Of a DNA stretch of 64,000 nt, positions 1 to 12,000 are shown in pieces. The position numbers were made by a program, and so were the translations under genes. This DNA is from Nocardia sputorum (GTDB taxonomy: Bacteria > Actinomycetota > Actinomycetes > Mycobacteriales > Mycobacteriaceae): contig NZ_AP026978.1 in the NCBI RefSeq assembly GCF_027924405.1, positions 5,456,001-5,520,000 of the forward strand. Reading direction: 5' to 3'. Each line of letters starts with the position of its first letter. The first letter of the stretch is position 1. The notes under the pieces were generated by a model. The model saw only the letters and a program-made list of their open reading frames with translations, did not search any database and had not been told where the DNA came from.

Positions 1-3000
1 TGACAAAGGAAATCCCTTCTGCCCCGGTCCGTAGTGGTTCGAATGACGTGCCTTGCAGCGTGAGGAATTGCCCGTCGCGTACGCCGAGCACCCGAGGATG
101 AAAATTCGCGCCGATGGCTTCCCGATAGTCGTCGTCGGTGAACGGTTCCTCGGACGTCACCGGATGCGAGGCATAGGCGGGCCGGATAGGTCTCGGCGTT
201 TCCGAACCGTGGCGGGCCAGGACGGTGAGATCATCGACGACCCGGGTCACCCTCTGCGGCAACAGTGGATTCTTCTCGAGCCCGCGAAGAGTGCTGGACC
301 GCATCTCGGATGCCGCCGCGTCGGCCGCGTAGGCAAGGGCTTCGTGAATATCGATGCGCAGCTGGAGGAGCGACAAGCCCGCGTCGGCGGCGGGCCGGGA
401 CGATCCGAGACGATCCACCGCTGCCGCGACCGCGTGGTCCACCTCGCGAAGCCGATCCACCGCCTGATCGACATCTCGGGTTCGGGTGAGGAAATACAGT
501 GCCGCGCGGTAGGCATCCGGAATGTACTGCGCGGCCGCCGCGCCGAAGGCGCGATCCGAGCCGGTGAGCGCGTGCGCGAATTCTCCTGCCTCCGCGGGCA
601 GCGACCGCAGCGACCGGATCAGTTCCGCATCCCAGTCGCCGCCTCGGTGTTCGGTCAGGAAAGCATCGGCGCGTCGCGCCCAGTCCCCTGCGTCGGCCCC
701 GGCTGCCTGGCCCCGCTCGGCGGCCATCAGCAGCCGCTCCGGGAATCGGGTCAGCAGGTCGAGCAGACCATCGGGATCGTCGGTGGACGCCGATAGCGGC
801 GTCGCTGCCATCGGGAGCGCTCCAATGAGGTGGAAGACGGCGGTCGCGGCGTCGGCTGCGGCCTGGGCATCGGCGATCGACGGTCTGGCACCGCTGTCGG
901 TGAGCCGCCGCCATCGCTCTGTCGCCAAGGCGATCTGTGCTCGCGCCGTCCCGATGGCCACGTCGACCGCGGGTGGTCGGCCGCGATGCACGGCTGCCAT
1001 ATGAGCCGACGATTCAGCCTGCCTTTCGGCGAGGAATCGCTGTACTGCACCATCCGACAGCTGGGCGGCCCAGTCAGTGAGTTCCTGGTGCGTGGCATAC
1101 ACCGGGTCCGGCATCGAGGCGTCGTCCCGGACCGCTGAATCTTCCTCGACGGGCCGCCGACCGTCCGGCTCCGGTGCGGAACCCGGTGGGCGGTTGCCGA
1201 GAGAGCCGTCGTTCGTGGTCGGCCGGCTCGGCGGCTCCGCAGCGGAGGAGTCCTCCGGCCTGCTGCCGATATAGCCGCTCGGTCCGGCATCGAGGCTTGT
1301 GGACGAGCCGACCACTCGGCCGTTCAGCTGCCGTCGGATGAGGTTCAGCAAACGGCGGCGGCTGCCCGCCTCGAGCTGCGCACACCACTGCGTGAGCACA
1401 TCGCCCGGGTACTCGGGTGCGTACGGCTGCATGAGCAGACGCCACCGGCCCGATGGGTCCTTACCGACCGTGACACGCGCTGACATGCCACCGAGGTCGA
1501 GCACTTCGCTCGAGCGCTCGGTCAACGGCGCCTGTTGTTCCGTGATCGGTGTGGAGCGGACGATATCTCCGGGGGCTTCGAGGACGATTCGGCGCAGCGC
1601 CGCCAGGGCGCCGTGCGGATCGTCGGGGTCGTCGGCCCGGGTTGGCCTGCACGCTTCCTCGACCGCCCGGTCGGTCAGTAGGTGGCCGCTGGACGTCGTC
1701 GTGTAGGCGGTGTCACCGGGGCCCTTGAACACCCTCGGCGGGAGCGCCGCTATCCACTGCTCGAAACTCGGTCGCTTCGACGCTTTCCCAGGTTTGGTTC
1801 CCGGCTTGTCGAGCGCTCCCACGCTGCACAGCCGCAGGTACTCGTGCAGCAGCCGGCCCGGGACCAGTCTCCGGCTCGGATCGGCGTCGTCGGGCCGCAG
1901 ATGCTCGTCGCGGACCTCGCCGTCGGACCGCAGCCGCACGGCGGTGTACGAGATCCGCAGGCGGCCACCGTCGCGCGGGATCGTGTCCAGCAGGTCCGGG
2001 CGTTCGGTGAACAACTCGCGCAGGACACGGCCGTGCCCGCCCATACTCGCGACGATCAGGCCGGTCGGCTCGCCGTCCCGGTCCATCCGTACCGCCACCT
2101 GCGGGTGCCCCTCGATCGGCAGCACGGTGGGCGACCGCAGCGTCTCCTCGATCAGCGCGCCCGACACGTCGGCGTCGACCAGCTCGGCCAGTCGCGTCGG
2201 CGCACCCGCGGCATCCTCGGCCCGCTCCCACTCGTCGAACCTGGCAATCAATCGCTGTGCGTCGGGCCGTCGTTGCACCCATTCGGCCAAGCCCTGGAAC
2301 TCACGCCGCCAATTCTTCTTGTTGAACGGCAGGAAGGCCCGCGATTCCCGGCTCGGTGGCACGCGCAGCTCCCCGCCGGTCGCCGAGGGCTGCGTCCACA
2401 AGCCGGGTCCGAACTCGACCCGTACCGTATGTGACCAATTCGCCAGCATGGTTTCGCTGAGGGCCGCGATCGTCGTAAGTTCGACCCCGCTCAATTTGGT
2501 CGCGCCGCGGCGCGGCTGAGACACCAGCCAGGAGCAATCGGCGCCGAACGAAAGCACGGAGGCGGAGTCAGCCCTGCCATCGGCATTGCCGTTTGCCACC
2601 GCGGCATGCATCAACCGCTCCGGTCCGCCCGGCTCACCAGCGCCGAACCACATCACCACGTCACCCCGCTGTGGGCGTGGCCCAGTGTCTGGGTCGGAGA
2701 GGGTTTGCCGTCCGGACGGAACGAGGAGGTCGGGTAGTTCGCGCACCCAGCGCTGGGCGAAGTCGTCGGGATCGTTCCAGTTGTAGATCGCCGGGACCTG
2801 CTCGCGCCCGAGTGCACCGGCGGCGACGCCGGCGGCCACCACCATGTCGATGCAGCTGCGCGGCACGTCGTCGGGGAGCCGTTCGTCACTCGACCAGCCC
2901 CAGTCGGCGAAGAGGCTGTCCGGATCGAGCTGACACCAGTAGAACGTGTCTTTCCGGGTGACGTACCCGAGCAAGAACTCCACGACACCGGCCGGCGCGG

Positions 3001-6000
3001 GTACCGCGGGGTCTTCCACCGCGTCGGCCCCGACCATCCCAGCCGTTTCTCCCTCGCCGCCGAGCCGCGCCCACGGCGTGGGCCTGTCTGCGGAATCACC
3101 CGGGTCGCGCGGTCTGCTCCCGATGAATCCGCCGGGCCCCGTCCCGCCCTCGCCTTGCGCGGAATTGCCGCGCGACACCGGTGGAATCGGTGGGTCATCC
3201 GGCTGTGCCCTCGCCGTAGTCCACGGCGTCGGCCGGTTCTGCTCGCTTGTCTCGATATCGGACTCCGGTTCACCGGCCCGCTCTCGCGGTCTGCTACCGA
3301 TGAATCCTTGGTCGTCTGTGGCGGTCGGGCTGACGACGACAGTTACGGGTCCCGGCGCCAGCCGCAGCACAGTACCGTGCCGGTCGATCGCCAGTACTTC
3401 GCGCAGGTTCGGGATGAGGTGCCGACGCAGTGCCGAACTCAATTCGGCCGGGTCCACGGCCGAGTCGGTCAGGTTCACCACTATCCGATCGGCCTGGCGT
3501 TTCACATACACCTTGCGGCGGATCTCGAAGCAGATATTGCTGACTTTGCCGGTAGTCGGCGAGTAGCAGTCGAAGATCCGACCCTCGATACGGAAGTCGG
3601 GCAGCCGCGCGCCGGATTCGTCAGGGTGCTGCTCGACCCGGAAGCCGGCCCGAGCGAGGACAAACGCCGCCTCGTTCTGCCGCTGCAAGCCCCGCTGTGC
3701 GTGCCGGAAACCGGGCGGCACGGGACCGGGGCCGAGGACCGGGACGACCGCCTCCGATCCGGATGGCACCGCATCGGGTTGGGAATCACGAGACGGTCTG
3801 GTGAGGCCGGCGCCGCCCGCATCCTCGCGGTACCTGGCCGAGGCGGGTTCATTCTGCTGCGCCGGGAGGTCCCGTGGCGGGCCGCCGGGCCGAGGCGTGG
3901 ATTCCTCGGGGCGGCTGCCGATGTGGCTGTCCGGCCGGTCCGGTCCGGTGGGCTGGTGCCCGGGAGCGCCACTGTCGGCGGTCCTGGTCCCGCCGATGCC
4001 GGGAAGGAGAGATCCGACCGCGGCCGCCACCACCGGCGCGAATCCGGGCAGGGCGGCGATCCGCTCGGACTCGCCTTGGGCGGACCGTCGGCTTCCGGTC
4101 CTGGTGTTCCGGCCGGAGAGGATCCGATCGGTGACGACACCGGTGACGGCGGAGGCGAGCAGCCGGGCGGTGCGGGCGTCGCCCTCCGCGACCACGTCGT
4201 CGAAATGCGCGGCCAGCATGGCCCGGTGCCGGTCGTGCAGCCGGTGCGCTCCGGGGCCGGGTGCGAACAGGTCCAAGTGCAGCACGCGGGCCTCGTCCGG
4301 ATGCGCTGCGAGGGCGGTGAGGTAGGCGTGGACGGCGGCCCGCAGCCGTGCCGACGGGTCGTCGGGCACGGCGGCCGGCATCGCGGCCCGGACGGCGATC
4401 CGCACCCGTTCGACGGCCGCCGCGCAGGCGGCCTCGAAACCGTTTCGCTTGTCGGAGAACAAGTTCTGATACGTCTGAGGTGATACTCCGGCGCGCCGCT
4501 GAACGGTCTCCGGAGACATGTCGGCGTAACCCTGCTCGGCCGTGACCGCGATCAGCTGTGTGAGGATCCGCTCCCGCTCCTCGGGTTCCGCCCGTCCCGC
4601 CGAGCCGCTGCGCTGTTCCCGTGCCGAGCCGGCAGCATCGGCCGGGTCGCCGGCCGCCGAGCCCACTGCCGGGGCCATCGTGCCCTTTCGGAGCAGATCG
4701 AGGAGTCCTCGGCGAAGGTCAGGCACGGCGGTGGCGTCGCCGGTCGCGGCCCAGTCGGCGAGCACGCCGCGGACCGCCGCCGCCAGGGCGCGGCGTCGCG
4801 GGGTCGACGTGTTCGAGTCCTCGAACACGGTCGCGAGCGTGGCGGCGATCTCCTCGACCACGCCCACCTCGAGTTCGGCGCGTGTCCCCGGATCCGCGGC
4901 GAATCCCTCGACGAGCAGGAGGCGCGCCGTGGCCGGGCGTGCGGCCAGGGCGCTCACATACGTATCCACCGCGGTGGTGACACGGGCGGCGCGGTCGGAC
5001 GCAGGCACGGCAGCCACTTCGTCGACGACCAGTTGGCTCAGGTTGCTCAGGGCCTCCCGGTGTGCCTTGGCCAGAGCGCTGGACGTGGTCAGGAAGTGGT
5101 CCAGGAAGGCGTGCGGCGAGATCCGCCCGCGCCGGCAGACCTCGTCGATGGTGGTCGCGCCGAATCCCTGCGCCGCCACCGTCGCCACGAATGCCTGCAG
5201 GATGCCGGCGCGCGAACCGTGAAGTCGCGCGGCGGTTTTCGCGGACCGACAGAAGAGCCACTCGTCCACCGGCGCCGCCGCGAGCCGGATGGGCAGCGGG
5301 TCTCGCGTCGGCGCGAACTTCACGACCGTGTAGCCCATGACGGCCCGCCGTACCGCGGGATCGGTTTCCATCGCGTCGGCCACGTCGAGTATCAGCTCGT
5401 AGTCGGTTCCTTCACCGCGTACCACCACATGCCCGTTTTCGAGCGACACCTGGGCGCGAGACGACCGGATGTCCCGGGGAGGGTGTGGATCGGCGTTCAC
5501 GGCGGCATGCACGAGCATCTTCGCGCTGCGTTTGCGGGTGAACGGTTGCAGCAGTTGCTGCAGCCGGCCCGCGGTAGCCCAGGCCGCAGGCACATCGTCG
5601 AGTACCGAGCCGAGCGCAGCAACCCAGATGTCGATCTGCGGCGCCGCACCGAGATGCTGCTCGACGATGTTGAACCGTTCCGCCTCCTCGCGATACTCGC
5701 CCAGCTCGGTGAGGAACCTGCCCACTCCGCTGGACGACGGCACCACCACCGGCACCCCCTGCTCGATCGCCTCGACGGCCACCAAGCCGAAACCCTCAGC
5801 GCGCGAGGGCATCACCACGACCGTCGCGGAACGGATATCCGCCTGCAGCACCGCACGATCCGAAGTCCGCGGCGCCACCTCGACCGCGTCCGGGTGGCCG
5901 ACCAGCCTGACCAATTCGGCGCGGGCCGAATCGACACCGCGTCTCGGATAACCGCGCACAACCAGCCGCACGTCTCGCCCGCCGGCCCGAAGCCGCCGCA

Positions 6001-9000
6001 CCACGCGGGCGATCTCCGCAACCCCCTTCAACGGGTCGTCCGCACGTCCGAACAACAGGATTCGGGCCGGGTCCCCCGGCGCGGGGACCGGCGGCTGTTC
6101 GGCCGGCAACAGACCCGGCTGCAGTTCGTGCACCGAGCCGTGCCCCGCCATGACCGCCGAGGACAGCGCGTCGGCAGCGAGCACCGGTCCCAGCCCTGCC
6201 ACCAGATGTGCACGCCGCGCCAGATAGACATCGGCCGCGAGCTTGGCCCGGCCACGTTCCGGATTGTTGCCGAGGGTGTGAAACAGCATCGGCGTCAGAT
6301 GGTTGACGCGAACGAGCTTCGCGGCGGGGTACCGCTCCTCGGCAGCCAGCGCAGCGGCGAGACCGTCGCCCGCATCGTGCACGATCACCAGATCCATCGA
6401 TTCCGGCAGTTCGTCCCAGTTGGACAGCATCCGCTCACGCGTGAGAGCGAACGGCCCGCTTTCGCGGTGGCCGATCACCTGCACACCCTGGATCCGGGGA
6501 GCGCGTCCCACCTCTCCTGTCCGAACCGTCACCGCGTGCCCGGCCTCCGCCAGTGCCTGGCACAGCCCCACGGTCAGCGTGGCCATGCCGGTTCCGCCCA
6601 ATCCCCACTGGGGGCAGCACACCAGAATCCGCTGTCTGGTGAAGTCGAAGCGCAGTCGATGCCAGACCTGGCCCGCAGGCACGGGATCGGCGGTCTCGAT
6701 GTCGATGCGGCAGTCCGCCTCGGACAGCTCGCTGCGCAGTTCCGTCAGGGTCACACCAGGATCGGGGTCGGTGGCGTCCGGCCGGGTGTAGTCGAACTGA
6801 GCGACCAATCGCGGCCGGCCGTCGGTGTCCTGTGCGGAGGTCACGACGATCACAGGAGCATCCCCGGTCCGGGAGCGGGCGATCTCCGCGATCCGCGGTA
6901 TCGCGTCGATCACGCCGTCCGACATCCCCGACGAATCCGATTCGGGCAATCGAGCCGCGACGGTGGCGGCCAGCATCGCGGGGTCGGACATGTGAGCGCC
7001 CGGCCCGACAACCACCTGCCAATGGAAACCGCTGTACTTGTCCCGCATCTCGGCCGCGTGCGCGCGGGCGTCGCGGTAGGCGTCCATCAGTGTGTAGATC
7101 GAGTCGATCGCCAACCGATCGGCGATCTCCCGCAACTTCGCGGCGTGGTCGCGGCGCATGTCCCGGTTGGCCAGCAACCACCCGTCCGGCGGCCGGTATC
7201 CGCTGTCGGGATGAATGAAGCCGGCACCGCCGCGCAGGCGGTTCACGAAGGCCTGACGCACGGTGACATGGCCGCCTTCCGGCGGCATGCGCCCGAACCG
7301 GTCCGCGACCCGGAGCGCTTCGTCGACGTTGTGGATTCGAGTGCCCCATTCGGAAAGCACTCGCCCGAAGACACGCGCCGGGTCGAATCGGCGCGACATG
7401 AGGTCCTCGAAGGCCAATTCGATGCTCTGCACAACCGCGTCGGGTTCCGACAACGTCTGCAGGTCCGCGGCGGCGACCCACCGGGCAACTCGCAGCGCGG
7501 CGTCGAATTCGCCGTCGGTCATCGCCCCCCAGCGCTGCCGCATCTCCTCGACGGCCACGGGTGAGGCGATCATCTGGGTACCGGCCCGCTCGTCGAAACT
7601 GGTGCCGTGCACGGCGAATCCGAGCATCCGGGCTGTGCTCGCGTCACAGCCGTGCGACAAGGCACGCTCATGGAGCAACTGCGCCGAGCGCAACTCGTCG
7701 TAGCCCTCGGGGTTGTCGCTGCGCCGACCGCCGCCGTAGACGAGATCGCTCCACGCGTCGGCGGCCAGCGCCGCGACGATCTCGCGCAGGTCGGCCCCCT
7801 GGAGGACACCGTTGTCCACGATGTGGCGCAGGTCCTCGGCCACGCCCATGCCGTTGTGGTACAGGGCTGTCACCCCGAATTCCCGCAGTTCGAAGGCGTC
7901 GTCGTGGAGGTGGTTGGCGCGGCCGACGTCCGGATGACCGTACAGCGTCCGGTTGGCGAAAAGTCCTTCGGCGGCCAGCCGTATCCCGCGCCGGATCTCC
8001 GGATCGGTGAGCTGTTCCCGCGGCACCCGCGCCCGCAGCATCTCGGTGACCTCGTCGATCTCGCGCGCGATCACCGCGACGGGCAACGGCGGAGCGGCCG
8101 GACTCAGCAGGTGATTCTTGATCCAATCGGTAGCCGCCCGGTCCTGCGTCTCCTGCATCCAGGCATAGACATCGGCGAGCAGGGCGACCTTCGATTCTCC
8201 CTCGGCGGGCTGCCACGACCGGTTTGCCAGATCTTCGTGCGACACCAGATCGGTCCCGACGCCGGGCCAACCCACTGATACCCGGAACCGCCCCCGCGCC
8301 AGCACCGAGCGCCGTCGGTCGTCCTGTGCCCAACCTTCCGCCGCGCACCGCCGGTACAGCCATTCCGGAACCGACAGTTCGACGACATCCGGGTCACCCG
8401 ACACGTCCGAACCCAATACCCGCGCCGCCGCCGCACGTCCCACCACGACACCGTGCTCGGCCAGCAGCCGACCGAGCTCACCGGCATCGATCGGACCGTC
8501 CGATCCCGGTGTACCGGCCTCCGCCGTTCTCCGTTCGGCGCCACCTTCCGGATCGAGCGATGGCCGGCGGCCGATGAGACCGTCCGGGCCGCGCGGCCGG
8601 GCACGCTGTTCGGAGTCGCCATCACTCGACTGCCCCGCCACCGCCGCACGGAGTTGCTCTCCGGGCGCTGTAGCTCGGTCGGCAGGTGGCGCGGTCTCCG
8701 GACGCGAATCACGCGGCCGGCCGCTTTGATTCCACTGGGTGCTTTTGCCCTCCGGCTTCTCCGCACCACTGACCGGCGGGTGCCGGTCGGCGACGATCAG
8801 CCGTTCGATGGCGCGATCGAATGTCGAGTAGTAGCCCGCCCGCGTTGTGCCGTGCAGATCGAGGGTCTCCCATTGCCGCCCGTGCTCGGTGGTCAATGGG
8901 ACGACGAGTCGATCCGTGTACGTCCCATCCTCGGCCATCCGCCGCTTGATCTCGTCCTGGGCATGCCGGATCAACCTTTGGGTACGGTCGTACTCCCCGT

Positions 9001-12000
9001 GCAGGGCGCGAGTGTCGGGGTCCGCTGCGATGCGTTCTGGTAGCTCGATGACATGCCGGTCGATCCAAGCCTCGTCGTATCCGGCGCGGCGAAAGGCGTC
9101 GCGGATGGGCTCGGCAACCGGTCGCACGATTCGTTCCCCGGTATCGGGATCGATGATCAGACGCTGCTCCCGAGAGACCTGCAGGTCGCTGTAACAAGGA
9201 ATGACGTAGGCGTCGTCGAGGGGGTAGGCGTATCTGGGACTCCCGTTCAATGGACGGAACGTGGCGTCGCTGGCCAGATGAGCCTCGTCCGATGCGGTCG
9301 TCTTGGCTTCGTTGCGTAACGGCGTCGTCTCCGTGATCGCGCCGAGCGGCAGGACGACGATCGCGCCGAGCGGGTCGGGCAAGACAGTGCCACTGAGTGT
9401 GCGGCGGAGTCCGGCGTATCCGACGTACATGTTGAAGTCTTCCGTGCCCTGCCAGTCCCCAGGCTTGATGAAATGCACCCCGACGGAATGGGCGGCCGTG
9501 GTGTTGACGACCTCGTCGTGTGCGCCGGACCGAATCATGCCCGCTGTGGCGATGGCGCGAATATTCGGGGTGAAGTGCAGATACAGTGTGTCGGCCGGAT
9601 CCACGAAGGTGCCGAAATCGGATCGGCGCTCCGCCGACTCGTCTGCTACTCGGGTGTACAGATCGGGGGCGGTCTCGGGAATACGCACCATGGTGCGCAC
9701 GCGGGCAATGGCGTCCGCCAGAGCCCTGACGTTCCTCGCATCGTGATCCCGGAACACGAATCCTCGTATCGACGATTCGGCGAATATGCTTACCGCGGAC
9801 TTTTCGACAGTCCTCAGTGCGTCATCAACGATCATGGTGATGGGCCGGGGCGCGGCAATGGCGGCTACCGCTTCGACTGCATCTTTTCTGCTACGCAGAC
9901 CTCGGGTGATCTCCGACAGCAACGGTGCAAGTTCATTTTCCGGGATATCCTGCCAGCCGACGCTGATCTGCCGACGCGCCGCCGATATTTCGGACCGCAT
10001 CGCGTCGATGCCGTCGAGCAAACCCCGGATCGTCCTGCGCGAACCGCGGTCATAAAGCACTTCCGCCGCGCGGTCGAGCCGGCCCTGGATTCCGCGCTGC
10101 AAACGCCGTATCGCGTCATCGGCTCGGAAGAACTCCGCTCGACGCGAATCCAGTTCCGCAAGCCGAACCAGAGCCGCCGTGCGTAACTCCTGGGCATAGC
10201 GATCTCGCACCCCGGGAAGCGACGCGATGAGTTTATTGCGCTTGACCGGGACCATCTCGGCAAGCACCCGAATATCCTGCTCGTCGAGACTCGGGTGCGC
10301 AGTGATCTCACGCAGGGTCGCGATCATCTGATCACGCTGTCCCTCTGCGGTTTCGGCGTATTCGACCAACCGCCGGCCCAAGAATGCACTCAGCTGATCG
10401 CGGACACCCATCAGCGACACCATGTCCACCGTTCCCGGTTCACCGACCAGTGGCGCGAGCGCGTGCTCCAATTCGCGCAGCTGTTCGGTGATTCGGTGGA
10501 CTGCCTGATCGCGTTCGGTCAGTGCGTCCGACAGTGCGACGGCATGCTCCTCGGTGAGCAGAAGCTGCCCGGGAACGACAACAGGCCCTGTCATCTGCTC
10601 AGCGGCGAGATCCCCCGCAGGAAGAAACGAAATCGCCTCGGGTGATCGACCGCCGATCGAGCCCTCATCTGCGAGGTGTGGTTCGCCATCACTGTCCTCG
10701 CCGGAGTGGCCGATGGAGTCCGCTCCCGTGCCGCGACTTTCCGGCTCGTCGGAGCTCCCCGGTAACGAGCCGTCGCCGACCGGGCGATGACCGGCGAGTG
10801 CGAACTGGTTCCGTCGCAGCGGTGGGGCACGGCTCGACCAGAGCGATGGTGGAGGGAGTCCTGGGTCCTGGGAGGCGACAGCAGAACGCCGTGTGGCGGA
10901 AAGGCGGACGAGGGGTTCGCCCTTGTGGTCGAACTCGATGGCGAAAACGCGGCGATCGGCCTCCGTCAGTCGGTCGATGAACGCTTGCTGCTCACGCCGC
11001 CACTGCTGGAACGGGACCGCCTTTTTCAGCAGCGCGGGCCGGGCCGCCAGATCCGCCGCGGTGATCGGAGCCTGTCCGGGGGCGGCCGCGATGTCCAGGA
11101 CGACCAGGTTCGGGGCCTCCGCCCGGTCACTGGCGTTGACCAGCAGCACCAAGTGACTTTCTACTTCCCCCTTGTTCATCCACTTGTAGACAAGGGCCTG
11201 GCTACCCCAGGGCCGCTCTTCCAGCGATTCGGCAGCCTCGTCCAGCGACCGGAATGCCCGGAAGGCGCCGCCGAAGGCCCGCTCCGTGGCTTCGGCGTCG
11301 TGGCCCCGCAGTGGCATGTCGTCCGGGAGGTGGTAGGCGTGCTCGTTGTCCGGGTACAGCACCCGCATCATCGTCACGCCGTTGTTGACGCAGCTCTTCG
11401 GGCTGCGCTGGTGAATGGCGACGGCGAGGTCGAGCAGGGCGGCGACGGCCAGATAGGTGGAAGCGGCGAGAACGAGAAGTTCGGTGGCCGGGTCGTCGGC
11501 GATCTCGGTGCGGGCGAGCAGGCGTGCGACCGCGTCGGCGAGCACATCGCGGGCGGTGGCGGCGTTCACCTCGGTGACGGGAACGTCCAGCAGGACCGCC
11601 AGCTCTGCGCGGGCCGTGTCGACTGCGGCGCCGACCTGGCGCACCCCCTCCGCGCCTGCGACCTGGGCGGGTTCCCAGCCCAGTTCGGCGGCCAGCCGGT
11701 TGCGCTGCGGCGTCAGTCGATTCAGTGCTTGCTCGTCGGTAAGGGTGTCCGCCCGCAGCACCGCCGCGGGCGGGGCGTGGTCGAGGTGCTGGTTCAGCGC
11801 TTCCACGGCGGCGGAGGAGACGCCTGCTCGTTCCAGCAGTCGGCTCAACGGGTCGTCGGCATCGTCGTTGTCGAACACAGCCGCGGCCGCCTGGACCGAT
11901 GCCGGGATCCCGAGCCACCCGGCCAGCCGTGCGAACCGGTCCCCCCGCAGGTGCGGTTGGACGGCATCAGGACCGGCGTGCAAAGCCCGCATCGCGGCAC

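Noticed and set aside
53..796. Plus- and minus-strand frames in the first kilobase that do not match the giant gene
   Set aside because: They are Arg/Gly/Pro-rich without motifs. The minus frame of the giant gene is uninterrupted through this stretch.
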